Shown here in pieces: positions 52,777 to 62,009 of a stretch of 64,000 nucleotides of DNA. The stretch comes from Cryptosporangium aurantiacum. Lineage in GTDB: Bacteria; Actinomycetota; Actinomycetes; Mycobacteriales; Cryptosporangiaceae. The position numbers and the translations under genes are program-made. The notes under the pieces were generated by a model. It searched no databases. It had not been told where the DNA came from and was given only the letters and a program-made list of their open reading frames with translations. Position 1 is the first letter of the stretch. Each line of letters opens with the position of its first letter. The DNA is taken from contig NZ_FRCS01000008.1 in assembly GCF_900143005.1 (NCBI RefSeq), positions 1 through 64,000 of the forward strand. Reading direction: 5' to 3'.

Positions 52777-53700
52777 ATGTCCCTTCGAATCAACACCAAC
52801 GTCTCGGCCGCCAATGCTTACCGGAACCTGTCGGTCAACGACAAGGCGGTCTCCGGCTCGCTCGAGAAGCTGTCTTCCGGTCTCCGGATCAACCGCGCAG
52901 CGGACGACGCGGCCGGCCTTTCCATCAGTGAGGGCCTGAAGTCGCAGATCGGTGGCCTGACGGTCGCCGCTCGTAACGCGCAGGACGGCGTCAACGTCGC
53001 CCAGATCGCGGACGGCGCGCTCAGCGAGACGTCGTCGATCCTGCAGCGCATGCGTGACCTGGCCGTGCAGGCGGCGAACACCGGTTCTCAGGACGCGGAC
53101 GCCCAGAAGGCGGCCGACACCGAGTTCGCGGCGCTGGGCAAGGAACTCACCCGCATCGCCGGCAGCACCATGTTCGGCAGCCAGTCGCTGCTCGGCGGAA
53201 CCTACGAGGGCAAGTTCCAGGTCGACTCGGCCGCCTACGACGCGACCAACAACCCGGGCGCACAGATCGGTCTGGACCTGACCAGCGACACGATCGAGGC
53301 AATGACCGAGAGCGCCGCGGGTCTCGCCGACGGCATCACCGGACTGGACGCCGAGTCGCTGGGCCTGGGCGACCCGGACGCCGCCGACCCGACCACCCGG
53401 ACCAACCTGTTGGACGGTGACGCCGCCACCGCGGCGATCACGCAGCTCGACACCGCGATCAAGGGTGTGTCGGCGGTCCGCTCCTCGATCGGTGCGATCC
53501 AGAACCGGTTCGAGCACACGATCAACAACGTCAACGTCGCGATCGAGAACCTGAGCGCGTCGAAGTCGAGCATCACCGACACCGACATGGCGCAGGAGAT
53601 GGTGAAGTTCTCGAAGAACCAGATCCTGCAGCAGGCCGGCACGTCGATGCTGGCGCAGGCCAACCAGAGCGGCCAGGGCGTCCTCAAGCTCCTCGGCTGA
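52777..53700 (+). CDS. fliC: flagellin
   Basis: 307 residues, short flagellin with a small variable domain. N-terminal SLRINTNVSAANAYRNL, KLSSGLRINRAADDAAGLSIS and the D1 run; C-terminal AIEN, DTDMAQEMVKFSKNQILQQAG and TSMLAQANQSGQGVLKLLG are the conserved ends needed for export and polymerisation. The middle ~170-230 replaces the D2/D3 domains. Start ATG 52777 with AGGAGG. Two hairpin terminators follow, so flagellin is probably its own transcript. Confidence 0.97.
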   Translation: MSLRINTNVSAANAYRNLSVNDKAVSGSLEKLSSGLRINRAADDAAGLSISEGLKSQIGGLTVAARNAQDGVNVAQIADGALSETSSILQRMRDLAVQAANTGSQDADAQKAADTEFAALGKELTRIAGSTMFGSQSLLGGTYEGKFQVDSAAYDATNNPGAQIGLDLTSDTIEAMTESAAGLADGITGLDAESLGLGDPDAADPTTRTNLLDGDAATAAITQLDTAIKGVSAVRSSIGAIQNRFEHTINNVNVAIENLSASKSSITDTDMAQEMVKFSKNQILQQAGTSMLAQANQSGQGVLKLLG

Positions 53701-53715
53701 TCTGACACCTGAGTG

Positions 53716-53736
53716 GTGAGCTCCACCCGAGCTCAC
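53716..53736 (+). terminator. first hairpin after flagellin
   Basis: GTGAGCTC-CACCC-GAGCTCAC: 8-bp perfect stem, 5-nt loop, 15 bp past the stop. Confidence 0.75.
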
Positions 53737-53746
53737 GGTTGACGAG

Positions 53747-53777
53747 CAGGGGCGGTCCGCACCGCGGACCGCCCCTG
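53747..53777 (+). terminator. second hairpin after flagellin
   Basis: CAGGGGCGGTCCGC, loop ACC, GCGGACCGCCCCTG: 14-bp perfect stem. Strong terminator separating fliC from fliD. Confidence 0.85.
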
Positions 53778-53822
53778 CCCATTTTCGCCGCCGTACCCGC
53801 ACCACCGACAGGGGGAACCGTA

Positions 53823-55181
53823 ATGGTCACCAGCATCGGCGGCCTCTCCAGCGGCATCGACACCACCTCGCTGATCAACTCGCTGATCCAGGTGGAGTCC
53901 CAGCCGCAGACCTCGCTCAAGTCCAGGGTCTCGGACGTCACGACGGCCAACACCGCCTACCAGACCGTCAACACGAAGATGAAGTCGCTGCTGACCGCGG
54001 CGCAGGACCTCATCAAGCCCGACACCTGGAAAGCCGCGAAGGCGACGTCCACCTCGACCGACGTCACGGTCACCGCCGCAGCCGGCGCGCAGACCGGCGA
54101 CATGACGTTCAAGATCGACAAGCTCGCGACCGCACACCGGACGACGTCGCGCTTCGTCGATGCCAGCTCCCCGGTCGCCCCGAGCGGCAGCTTCGACATC
54201 ACGGTCGGCACCCAAACCGAGCCCATCGTGCTCGACCCGGACAAGAACACACCGCAGGGCGCAGCCGACGCGATCAACAAGGTCGCGTCCAAGACCGGCC
54301 TGCCCGTCCGGGCGTCGGTCATCACCACGAGCGACGGCCCGGTACTGCAGATCGCGTCGACGAAGACCGGTGGCGAGAACGCGTTCGCGATCACCGGCCT
54401 CTACGAAGAGCCCCAGATCATGAACCAGGGCAGCGACGCGGAACTCATCGTCGGCGACCCGGACTTCGGCGGGTTCAGGGTCACCAACGCCAGCAACACG
54501 TTCACCGGCGTGATGCCCGGCGTGACGATCACCGCCACCAAAGCCCCCGCCGACACCACGGTCAGCGTCGTGTCCGACACCGACGCGATGGCCGCGAAGA
54601 TGCAGGCGCTGGTGGACGCCGCGAACGGTGCGCTCGCCCAGATCAACCTGTCCTCCGCGGCCGGGACCGCATCCGCCAGCGGCGCCGCGTCGTCCGGCGG
54701 ACCGCTGGCAGGCGACTACACGGTCCGGCAGCTCTCCAGCAAGATCCTCAGCTCGGTCAGCAGCGGCGCGGACAAGGACGTCGTGGGTCTGGAGACCTTC
54801 GGCAGCTTCAAGAAGCTCGGCATCGAGCTGACCCGCGAGGGCAAGCTGACGTTCAACAAGGACACGTTCGTCTCGGCCTACAACGGGGACCCGGCGAAGA
54901 TCCAGACCGCGGTCACCGAGGGGCTCGCGAAGACGATGGAGGACGTGGCGAAGGCCGCCACCGACTCGATCAGCGGAAGCCTGACCACGAAGATCAAGAG
55001 CAACGCGACGATGCTCACCCGGCTGAACAAGGAGATCCTGGACTGGGACACCAAGCTCGCCGATCGCCGGACCGCCCTGCAGCGCCAGTTCACCGCGATG
55101 GAAACGGCCCTGGCGAAGGTCTCCAGCCAGTCCAGCTGGCTGAGCAGCCAGATGTCGAGCAGCAGTAGCAGCAGCGAGTGA
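53823..55181 (+). CDS. fliD: FliD filament cap protein
   Basis: 452 residues. N-terminal SIGGLSSGIDTTSLINSLIQVESQPQTSLKSRV is the FliD start; central cap domains, then a C-terminal coiled region (MLTRLNKEILDWDTKLADRR; FTAMETALAKVSSQSSWLSSQ) and a serine-rich end. Start ATG 53823 with GGGGGAA upstream; a longer frame overlaps the terminator. Caps the growing filament and is a FliT/FliS-linked client. Gene pair with fliS. Confidence 0.94.
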   Translation: MVTSIGGLSSGIDTTSLINSLIQVESQPQTSLKSRVSDVTTANTAYQTVNTKMKSLLTAAQDLIKPDTWKAAKATSTSTDVTVTAAAGAQTGDMTFKIDKLATAHRTTSRFVDASSPVAPSGSFDITVGTQTEPIVLDPDKNTPQGAADAINKVASKTGLPVRASVITTSDGPVLQIASTKTGGENAFAITGLYEEPQIMNQGSDAELIVGDPDFGGFRVTNASNTFTGVMPGVTITATKAPADTTVSVVSDTDAMAAKMQALVDAANGALAQINLSSAAGTASASGAASSGGPLAGDYTVRQLSSKILSSVSSGADKDVVGLETFGSFKKLGIELTREGKLTFNKDTFVSAYNGDPAKIQTAVTEGLAKTMEDVAKAATDSISGSLTTKIKSNATMLTRLNKEILDWDTKLADRRTALQRQFTAMETALAKVSSQSSWLSSQMSSSSSSSE

Positions 55182-55189
55182 GGTCACCG

Positions 55190-55576
55190 ATGACTAACCC
55201 CGCCGCCGCGATGCGGGCCCGCTATCTGGCCGAGAGCATCACCACCGCGTCACCCGCCCGGCTGCTCGTCATGCTGTACGACCGGCTCGTGCTCGACATC
55301 ACCCAGGGCGAGGAGGCGATCCGGGACGGCAACCGGGCCGTCGCGGCCGAGCGGCTGATGCACGCCCAGGAGATCGTCAGCGAACTGCTCGCCACGCTCG
55401 ACCTGACCGCCTGGGACGGTGCCGAGAACGTCGCCGCGCTCTACCGGTGGATGCTGCAGGAACTAGTGCAGGCCAACATCAAGCAGGACGCCGGCAAGGC
55501 GGCGTCGACCAAGGAACTGGCGAGCGAACTGCGAGACGCCTGGCGCGAGGCCGCGATGGCCATCGGGTCGGCCTGA
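55190..55576 (+). CDS. fliS: FliS flagellin chaperone
   Basis: 128 residues. RARYLAESITTASPARLLVMLYDRLVLDITQGEEAI is the FliS hallmark, followed by helices and a WREAA end. Binds the C-terminal helix of flagellin. ATG 55190 chosen over GTG 55178 because GAGG is 6 nt upstream; the gene is nearly contiguous with fliD. Confidence 0.94.
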   Translation: MTNPAAAMRARYLAESITTASPARLLVMLYDRLVLDITQGEEAIRDGNRAVAAERLMHAQEIVSELLATLDLTAWDGAENVAALYRWMLQELVQANIKQDAGKAASTKELASELRDAWREAAMAIGSA

Positions 55577-55578
55577 CC

Positions 55579-55899
55579 ATGAGCGATTGGCGGTCGGCCT
55601 GGGTCGCGGCCCTCGACGACCTCGAGGCGGACGTCACCCGGATCGAAGAGCTGCTGCGCACCGACCAGTTCAACCGCGACACCCCGGCCACGGACCCCTG
55701 GGCGCCACCCGAGGGCATGGGTCCGCTGCCGCTCGACCTCCGGCCTCGCGCCGACCGCATCCTGGCGCGCCAGATCGCGGCCGCCGAGGGCATCGCCCGC
55801 GCGATGGCGGGCAACCGGCGGCAGGCCGCCCTCGCCAACCGGATCGAGCTGTTCGACAGCGGCGCCGCCCCACCGGCGTACCTCGACCGCGCGATGTGA
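55579..55899 (+). CDS. FliT-like small helical protein
   Basis: 106 residues: DWRSAWVAALDDLEADVTRIEELL, then a proline-rich middle, then ILARQIAAAEGIARAMAGNRRQAALANRIE. By position behind fliD-fliS and by size it could be a FliT-type chaperone, but the sequence itself is not diagnostic. ATG 55579 follows fliS after 2 bp. Confidence 0.6.
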   Translation: MSDWRSAWVAALDDLEADVTRIEELLRTDQFNRDTPATDPWAPPEGMGPLPLDLRPRADRILARQIAAAEGIARAMAGNRRQAALANRIELFDSGAAPPAYLDRAM

Positions 55900-56011
55900 C
55901 GGACACCCGAACTGCTCCCGAAATCGACCGAATCTCTCAGGAACGCGGCGGGGACGCCGTAGAGACCTGTGTTCCACCGACACCCGCGAGGAGAAACGGA
56001 GGCGTCGACCC

Positions 56012-56407
56012 GTGTTCGAATCGGTCACGTCCACCGTGCTGAAGACCGCCATGGATGGTCTGGCGATGCGGCAGCGCGTGACGGCGGACAACGTCGCCAA
56101 CATCAACACGCCCCAGTTCCTCGCCGGACGAGTCCAGTTCGAGGACGCCCTGCGGCAGGCCGTCGACGCCGGTCAGGGCTTCGAAGGGGAAACCAGGGCG
56201 CAGATCAGCAAGGCCGCGCTGGCCGACCAGGCCACCCAGCCGTCGCTGGCCCGCTCTCTGGAGCCGACCCGCACCGACGGCAACAACGTGAACCTCGAAC
56301 GCGAGGTCATCACCAACGTCGACACCCAGCTGCGTTACTCGCTGATGATCCGCGCGATGGACGACCAGTACTCGTCGATCCGCACGGTCGCGGCGAGCGC
56401 GGGCTGA
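56012..56407 (+). CDS. flgB: FlgB rod protein
   Basis: 131 residues. Starts with the rod motif: AMDGLAMRQRVTADNVANINTP (23-44 region), and has NNVNLEREVITNVDTQLRYSLM near the end. Proximal rod part. GTG start 56012 with AGGAGAAACGGAG upstream. First gene of the basal-body run flgB-flgC-fliE-fliF-fliG-fliH-fliI-fliJ. Region 55900-56011 shows no terminator. Confidence 0.94.
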   Translation: MFESVTSTVLKTAMDGLAMRQRVTADNVANINTPQFLAGRVQFEDALRQAVDAGQGFEGETRAQISKAALADQATQPSLARSLEPTRTDGNNVNLEREVITNVDTQLRYSLMIRAMDDQYSSIRTVAASAG

Positions 56408-56420
56408 CACAGGACACGAC

Positions 56421-56825
56421 ATGACGCTCTTTCCCGCCATCGGCATCTCCAGCACCGGCGTGACCGTGCACCGGAAGTGGCTCGACGCCATCTCCGACAA
56501 CCTCGCGAACATCAACGACGCCCGGCCGACCAGCGGCGAGGCGTATCGGGAGAAGCAGGTCGTCGCGCAGGCCGTCGACTACGGCGACGGCACCGGCGGC
56601 GTCCAGGTCGGGGGCATCGTCCAGGGCAATCCGGAGGGCCGTCTCGTCTACGCGCCGGACAACGCGCTGGCCGACGCCGAGGGTTACGTCCGGATGCCTG
56701 ACATCGACCTCGCCGACCAGATGGGTCAGCTGCTGATGGCCCAGCGCGGATACCAGTCGAACCTCGCCGTCATCGACCGGGCACGCGACTCCTACCAGGC
56801 GGCGATCCAACTCGGGAAGGCCTGA
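56421..56825 (+). CDS. flgC: FlgC rod protein
   Basis: 134 residues. AIGISSTGVTVHRKWLDAISDNLANIND at the N-terminus; DIDLADQMGQLLMAQRGYQSNLAVIDRARDSYQ at the C-terminus, the conserved rod motifs. ATG 56421; TGATG overlap with fliE. Confidence 0.94.
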   Translation: MTLFPAIGISSTGVTVHRKWLDAISDNLANINDARPTSGEAYREKQVVAQAVDYGDGTGGVQVGGIVQGNPEGRLVYAPDNALADAEGYVRMPDIDLADQMGQLLMAQRGYQSNLAVIDRARDSYQAAIQLGKA

Positions 56826-57235
56826 TGAGCATTCCTCCCATCGGCGCCGTCGGCTCGCTCAACGCGATCGGGCTGTCCGGCAACACGATCGGCGCCGCCG
56901 ACCCGATCGCTCCGGTTCTGATCCCCGGCATCGGTGTGACGGGCACCGCCGGCACCGGCGGCAGTGCCACCGCGCTCGACGCGGCCGCGAACAACGGCGA
57001 CGGCACCACCGAGAGCGCACGCGGCTTCGCCGCCCAGCTCGCCGACAGCCTGCAGAGCCTGCAGGCGATGCAGACCCGGAAGGACGAGCTGGCGGTCCGG
57101 GCCGCCAGCGGCAACTTGAACGACGTCCACGACTACACGATCGCCGCGACGGAAGCCTCGCTGGCCACCCAGCTGAGCGTCACGGTGCGGGACAAGGCCG
57201 TGGCCGCATTCCAAGAAATCATGCGGATGCAGTGA
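56825..57235 (+). CDS. fliE: FliE basal-body protein
   Basis: 136 residues, a long FliE with a glycine/alanine-rich head (~1-60). Conserved C-terminal half: GNLNDVHDYTIAATEASLATQLSVTVRDKAVAAFQEIMRMQ. Links the MS ring to the rod. ATG overlaps the FlgC stop. Confidence 0.92.
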   Translation: MSIPPIGAVGSLNAIGLSGNTIGAADPIAPVLIPGIGVTGTAGTGGSATALDAAANNGDGTTESARGFAAQLADSLQSLQAMQTRKDELAVRAASGNLNDVHDYTIAATEASLATQLSVTVRDKAVAAFQEIMRMQ

Positions 57236-57255
57236 GTAGAGGGCTCAGGTAAACG

Positions 57256-58875
57256 ATGGTCGACCGCCTCAAGCGCGCACTGCGGCGCGGGGTAGAGGGC
57301 TTCAAGGCCTTCTCCCCGGGCCAGAAAGCGGTGATCGTCATCGCGGTCCTGGCCCTGGCGGTCGGCGGGTACTTCTTCGCCACGTGGGCGTCCAAACCCA
57401 CGATGGCCGCGCTGTTCAGCAACCTCTCCCCGACCGACGCGTCGGCGATCGTCGAGGACCTGGGCGCCGCGAACGTCCAGTACGAGCTGGCCGACGGCGG
57501 CGCCACGATCATGGTCCCCCGGGACCAGGTCTACGAGCTACGGATCCAGATGGCCGGGCAGGGGCTGCCCGCCGGTGAGGACACCGGGTACTCGCTGCTG
57601 GACAAGCAGGGCGTGACGACGTCGGAGTTCATGCAGCACGTCAGCTACCAGCGCGCGCTGGAGGGCGAGCTGGCCAGCACGATCAAGTCGATCGACGGCG
57701 TCGAGGCGGCGACCGTCCACCTGGCGTTGCCGCAGAAGGACGTGTTCGCCGACGACGAGCAACGGCCGACCGCGTCGGTGCTGGTGAAGACCGCGGCGGG
57801 CAAGGACCTGACGGACAGCCAGGTGCAGGCGATCGTCAACCTGGTCTCGTCCAGCGTCGAGGGCATGGACGCCAAGGACGTCACTCTCGCCGGCGCCGAC
57901 GGCGCGGTGCTGGCCAAGGGCGGCCAGACGACGACCGCGGCCGGCGGCGACGCCAGCACGAAGCAGACCGTGGCGTTCGAGAACAAGATGCAGGACTCGA
58001 TCCGGTCGATGCTCGAGCAGGTCGTCGGCAAGGGCAAGGCGGCGGTCACGGTCACCGCCGACCTCGACTACGACAACACCGAGACCAAGACCCAGTCCTA
58101 CAACTCGGACGCGAACACCGCACCGCTGGCCGAGTCGCAGAAGACCGAGACGTTCTCCGGTAACGGCACCGCGGTCGGTGGCGTCCTCGGCCCGGACAAC
58201 ATCCAGGTCCCGAGCGGCCAGAACGGCACGAACAGCTACGAGAACAGCACGACGACGCGGAACAACGCGGTGAACTCGGTGACCGAGACGCGGCAGTCGG
58301 CGCCGGGCACGATCCGCCGGATGGGCATCGCGGTCCTGCTGGACTCCAGCGTCGCCGCCTCCGCCAACACCGCGCAGATCCAGACGCTCGTGCAGTCGGC
58401 TGCGGCCCTGGACGCGACCCGCGGCGACAGCCTCGCGGTCACCGCGCTGCCGTTCGACACCACCGCGGCGACCGAGGCGGCGAAGGAGCTGGCCGCGTCC
58501 CAGGCCGCGGAGAGGCAGGCCCAGCTGATGTCGACGATCAAGAGCGGCGCGGCGATCGGACTGATCGCGTTGCTGATGCTGATCGCCGCGTTCGTCAGCA
58601 GGCGCAACCGCAAGCGGCAGCAGCGCTCCACGCTCACTCCGTCCGAGCGCCTCCAGCTGGAGGAGATGCAGGCCGCACTGGAGCGCGAGCGGACACGCGA
58701 GCTGGAGGGGGCCAACGCACCGCAGGCCCTGGAGGCCGGGCCCACCACCCGCCTCGGCCCGGACAAGGAGACCCGTCAGCGGGACATCGCCGCGATGGTC
58801 GAGACCCAACCCGAGGAGGTGGCGCAGCTGCTGCGGAGCTGGCTCGGTGATCGGCGCGAATCGGCACGTCGATGA
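57256..58875 (+). CDS. fliF: FliF MS-ring protein
   Basis: 539 residues. Two membrane segments (~23-45, ~430-450), between them the ring-building motifs including MAALFSNLSPTDASAIV and TVHLALPQKDVFADDEQ. C-terminal cytoplasmic tail with DIAAMVETQPEEVAQLLRSWL binds FliG. Start ATG 57256 with no gap from fliE. Confidence 0.95.
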   Translation: MVDRLKRALRRGVEGFKAFSPGQKAVIVIAVLALAVGGYFFATWASKPTMAALFSNLSPTDASAIVEDLGAANVQYELADGGATIMVPRDQVYELRIQMAGQGLPAGEDTGYSLLDKQGVTTSEFMQHVSYQRALEGELASTIKSIDGVEAATVHLALPQKDVFADDEQRPTASVLVKTAAGKDLTDSQVQAIVNLVSSSVEGMDAKDVTLAGADGAVLAKGGQTTTAAGGDASTKQTVAFENKMQDSIRSMLEQVVGKGKAAVTVTADLDYDNTETKTQSYNSDANTAPLAESQKTETFSGNGTAVGGVLGPDNIQVPSGQNGTNSYENSTTTRNNAVNSVTETRQSAPGTIRRMGIAVLLDSSVAASANTAQIQTLVQSAAALDATRGDSLAVTALPFDTTAATEAAKELAASQAAERQAQLMSTIKSGAAIGLIALLMLIAAFVSRRNRKRQQRSTLTPSERLQLEEMQAALERERTRELEGANAPQALEAGPTTRLGPDKETRQRDIAAMVETQPEEVAQLLRSWLGDRRESARR

Positions 58876-58928
58876 GCGGGTTTCCGCCTCGGGGCGGGGG
58901 GCGCGGGGCTGGAGAGCGGGGTGCGTAG

Positions 58929-59945
58929 ATGAGTACCGCAACCGGCGAGATGTCAGGGCTGCGCAAGACCGCGATCCTGCTCGTCCAGATGGGCAAGGAA
59001 GCGTCCTCGAAGGTTCTCGCGCAGATGCGCGAGAACGAGATCGAGGAACTGACGGCCGAGATCGCCCGGCTGGGTCAGATCGAGACCGAGGTCGCGGACG
59101 ACGTCCTGTTCGAGTTCCACGACCTCGCCACCGCGAACAAGTACGCCGGCCAGGGCGGCCTCGACTTCGCCAGGGACCTGCTGGAAGCCTCGGTCGGTGC
59201 GGAGCGGGCGGCGGACATCGTCGGCAGGCTCTCGAAGAGCATCGCCGACGTCCCGTTCAACTTCCTGCAGCGCGCCGAGCCCCGGCAACTGCTCTCGTTC
59301 CTCCAGGACGAGCACCCGCAGACGATCGCGCTGGTGCTGGCCCACATGACCGCGACGCAGGCGTCCGGGATCCTGTCCGGCCTGTCCCCCGAGTTGCAAG
59401 CCAACGTCGCCAACCGGATCGCGGTGATGGACCGCACCTCACCGGACACGATCCGGTCGGTCGAGGAGACGCTCCAGCGCAAGCTCTCCTCGGTACTGCA
59501 GCCCACCGAGATGTCGACGGTCGGCGGCCTCCAACCGCTGGTCGAGATCATCAACCGCGCCGACAGAGGCACCGAGAAGATGATCCTGGAGGGCCTGGAG
59601 TCACTCAATCCGGAGCTCGCCGAAGAGGTCCGCAGCAAGATGTTCATGTTCGAGGACATCATCGGCCTCGAGGACCGGTCGGTGCAGCTGGTGCTCCGGC
59701 AGGTGGAGTCCGCCGACCTGGCGACCGCGCTCAAGGGCGTCAGCGACACCGTGCGCAACAAGATCATGCGCAACCTGTCCGGCCGGGCGGCCGAGAACCT
59801 CGCGGACGAGATCGAGATGCTCGGCCCGGTCCGCCTGCGGCAGGTCGAGGAGGCCCAGGCGAAGGTCGTCCAGAACATCCGGGCGCTGGAAGCCTCCGGC
59901 CAGATCACGATCCGACGCGGAGAAGACGATGAGTTCGTCGCCTGA
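58929..59945 (+). CDS. fliG: FliG motor switch protein
   Basis: 338 residues. KTAILLVQMGKEASSKVLAQM head, the EHPQTIALVLAHM motif, and the C-terminal torque domain (GRAAENLADEIEMLGPVRLRQVEEAQ). Rotor switch component. ATG 58929 is preceded by GGAGAGCGGGG. Overlaps fliH by 17 bp. Confidence 0.95.
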   Translation: MSTATGEMSGLRKTAILLVQMGKEASSKVLAQMRENEIEELTAEIARLGQIETEVADDVLFEFHDLATANKYAGQGGLDFARDLLEASVGAERAADIVGRLSKSIADVPFNFLQRAEPRQLLSFLQDEHPQTIALVLAHMTATQASGILSGLSPELQANVANRIAVMDRTSPDTIRSVEETLQRKLSSVLQPTEMSTVGGLQPLVEIINRADRGTEKMILEGLESLNPELAEEVRSKMFMFEDIIGLEDRSVQLVLRQVESADLATALKGVSDTVRNKIMRNLSGRAAENLADEIEMLGPVRLRQVEEAQAKVVQNIRALEASGQITIRRGEDDEFVA

Positions 59946-60654
59946 CCCGACGTCGGCGGGCGTTCTGCGCGGCGCCGCCGCGGACGGCGCGGTCAAAGCG
60001 CCGTTCGACACCAACCTGAGCCGGGCCGGCGCGCGGATACCGCGCGCGCCCAGCGTCGACGCCGAGCTCACCGCGGCGAAGGAAGCCGCGAAGGCCGCCG
60101 GTTACGCCGCCGGGTGGGCCGAGGGCAAGCGAGCCGCCAAACTCGAGGCGGACGCCGCCCGGAAGGTCGTCGAGGAGGAGACCAGGCGCTTCAACGAGAC
60201 CAGGCAGGCCGCGCTGCGCCGTGCGCTGCAGACGGTCGCCGCGGCCGCCACCGCCCTGGAGCAGCGGGCAGCGCCGAGCGCGACCGAGCTCGAGGACGAG
60301 CTGGTCAGCGCCGCTTTCGTGCTCGCAGAGGCGGTACTCGGCCGGGAGCTCGCGCTCGCCGACTCCCCCGGCCGGGACGCGGTGGCCAGGGCGCTGGAGC
60401 TGGTCCCGGTCGGCCGGCCGGTCCTGGTGCGGATCAACCCCGCCGACTACGCGACGCTCGCCGCCGAGGCCGGCCACGAAGGGCCGCTGGTGATCGACGG
60501 CCGGACCGTGGCGCTGGAGGCTGACGCGTCGCTGGCCAGCGGCGACGCGATCGCCGAGAGCGACGCCACGGTGGTCGACGCGCGGCTGTCCGCCGCGCTG
60601 CTCCGGGTCGGTGAAGCCTTGGGCATGGTGGATTCGGCGGCCCAGCCGTGGTGA
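59929..60654 (+). CDS. fliH: FliH export-apparatus regulator
   Basis: 241 residues. An unstructured A/D-rich head, then long coiled coil (AKEAAKAAGYAAGWAEGKRAAKLEADAARKVVEEE) with the GxxxG-type AAGYAAG repeats of FliH, and a C-terminal FliI-binding domain (VDARLSAALLRVGEAL). Overlaps fliG by 17 bp and fliI by GTGA. Confidence 0.9.
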   Translation: MSSSPDPTSAGVLRGAAADGAVKAPFDTNLSRAGARIPRAPSVDAELTAAKEAAKAAGYAAGWAEGKRAAKLEADAARKVVEEETRRFNETRQAALRRALQTVAAAATALEQRAAPSATELEDELVSAAFVLAEAVLGRELALADSPGRDAVARALELVPVGRPVLVRINPADYATLAAEAGHEGPLVIDGRTVALEADASLASGDAIAESDATVVDARLSAALLRVGEALGMVDSAAQPW

Positions 60655-62000
60655 GCAGGTTGCTCCACCACCGGCTGGCGCCCGCGCTCCGGGCCGCGCG
60701 TCCGGAGGTCACCGGGCGGGTCGACTCCGTGCTCGGCCTGTCGGTGGCGGTGGTCGGCGTCCCCGGGCGGGTCGGTGACCTGGTGCGGATCGGCGGGGTC
60801 GGCGGCATCGCGGGCGTCCGGAGCGGCTCGGTCCACGCCGCCACGAACACCGTGGCGGCCGAGGTCGTCGCGCTGGACGGCGCCCGGCTCTCCTGCCTGC
60901 CGCTCGGCCCGCTCGGCGGCGTCGGCGCCGGGGACCGGGCGGTGAACACCGGCGCACCGCTCCAGATCCAGGTCGGCGAGTCACTGCGCGGCCGGGTGCT
61001 CGACGGGCTCGGCCGTCCGATGGACAACGGTCCGCCGCTGTCCAACACCGAATGGGTCTCGGTCGAGGGCGAACCGCCGTCCGCGATGGAGCGGGGCCTG
61101 ATCCGCTACCCGCTGCCGCTCGGCGTCCGGGCGCTGGACACGCTGGTGCCGTGCGGCCGCGGCCAGCGCATCGGCATCTTCGCCGGGTCCGGCGTCGGCA
61201 AGTCGAGCCTGATGTCGATGATCACCCGGGGCACCGAAGCGGAGATCACGATCGTCGCGCTGATCGGCGAGCGCGGCCGCGAGGTGCGGGAGTTCCTCGA
61301 ACACGACCTGGGGCCGGAGGGCCTGGCGAGGGCCGTCGTCGTGGTCGCGACCTCGGACACGCCGCCGCTGGTCCGGCTGCGCGCCGGTTTCGTCGCGACC
61401 CGGATCGCCGAGTGGTACCGCGACCGCGGCAAGGACGTCCTGCTGCTGATGGACAGCCTCACCCGCACCGCGATGGCCCAGCGGGAGGTCGGCCTCTCGG
61501 CCGGCGAGCCGCCGGCGACCCGCGGTTATCCGCCGTCGGTGTTCGCGCTGCTCCCCCGGCTGCTGGAGCGGGCCGGGCCGGGGTCGGCCGGAACCATCAC
61601 CGGCCTGTACACCGTCCTCGTCGAGGGCGACGATCAGAACGAGCCGATCGCCGACACCGCACGGTCGATCCTCGACGGCCACGTCGTGCTCACCCGGAAG
61701 CTCGCCACCTCCGGCCACTACCCGGCCATCGACGTGCTGGAGTCGGTGTCCCGGGTGTCCGGCGCGATCACCTCCCGGGAACAGAAAGCGATGGCGTCGG
61801 AGCTGCGTCGGCTGATGGCCGCCTACCGGGACGTCCGGGAGCTCATCGAGATCGGCGCTTACGTCCCGGGTACGAACCCGGACGCCGACCGGGCCCGCGA
61901 GCTGTGGCCGGCGATCAACGCGTTCCTGCGGCAGAGCATCGGCGATCCGTACCCCGCCGGCGCCGCCTGGGACGCCCTCGCACAACTGCTGCACGGATAG
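60651..62000 (+). CDS. fliI: FliI flagellar export ATPase
   Basis: 449 residues, F1-beta-like. Walker A AGSGVGKSSL (~178-187), GERGREVREFLEHDLGPEG, DSLTRTAMAQREVGLSAGEPP, and Walker B region RKGKDVLLLMDSLTR. Drives export of flagellar substrates with FliH and FliJ. Start GTG 60651 (GTGA overlap with FliH); GTG 60648 is also possible. Confidence 0.95.
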   Translation: MSRLLHHRLAPALRAARPEVTGRVDSVLGLSVAVVGVPGRVGDLVRIGGVGGIAGVRSGSVHAATNTVAAEVVALDGARLSCLPLGPLGGVGAGDRAVNTGAPLQIQVGESLRGRVLDGLGRPMDNGPPLSNTEWVSVEGEPPSAMERGLIRYPLPLGVRALDTLVPCGRGQRIGIFAGSGVGKSSLMSMITRGTEAEITIVALIGERGREVREFLEHDLGPEGLARAVVVVATSDTPPLVRLRAGFVATRIAEWYRDRGKDVLLLMDSLTRTAMAQREVGLSAGEPPATRGYPPSVFALLPRLLERAGPGSAGTITGLYTVLVEGDDQNEPIADTARSILDGHVVLTRKLATSGHYPAIDVLESVSRVSGAITSREQKAMASELRRLMAAYRDVRELIEIGAYVPGTNPDADRARELWPAINAFLRQSIGDPYPAGAAWDALAQLLHG

Positions 62001-62009
62001 GTACCCGAC

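Noticed and set aside
53733-55187. Long minus-strand open frame opposite fliD
   Set aside because: Arg/Gly-rich shadow of fliD; fliD itself has the family motifs at both ends.
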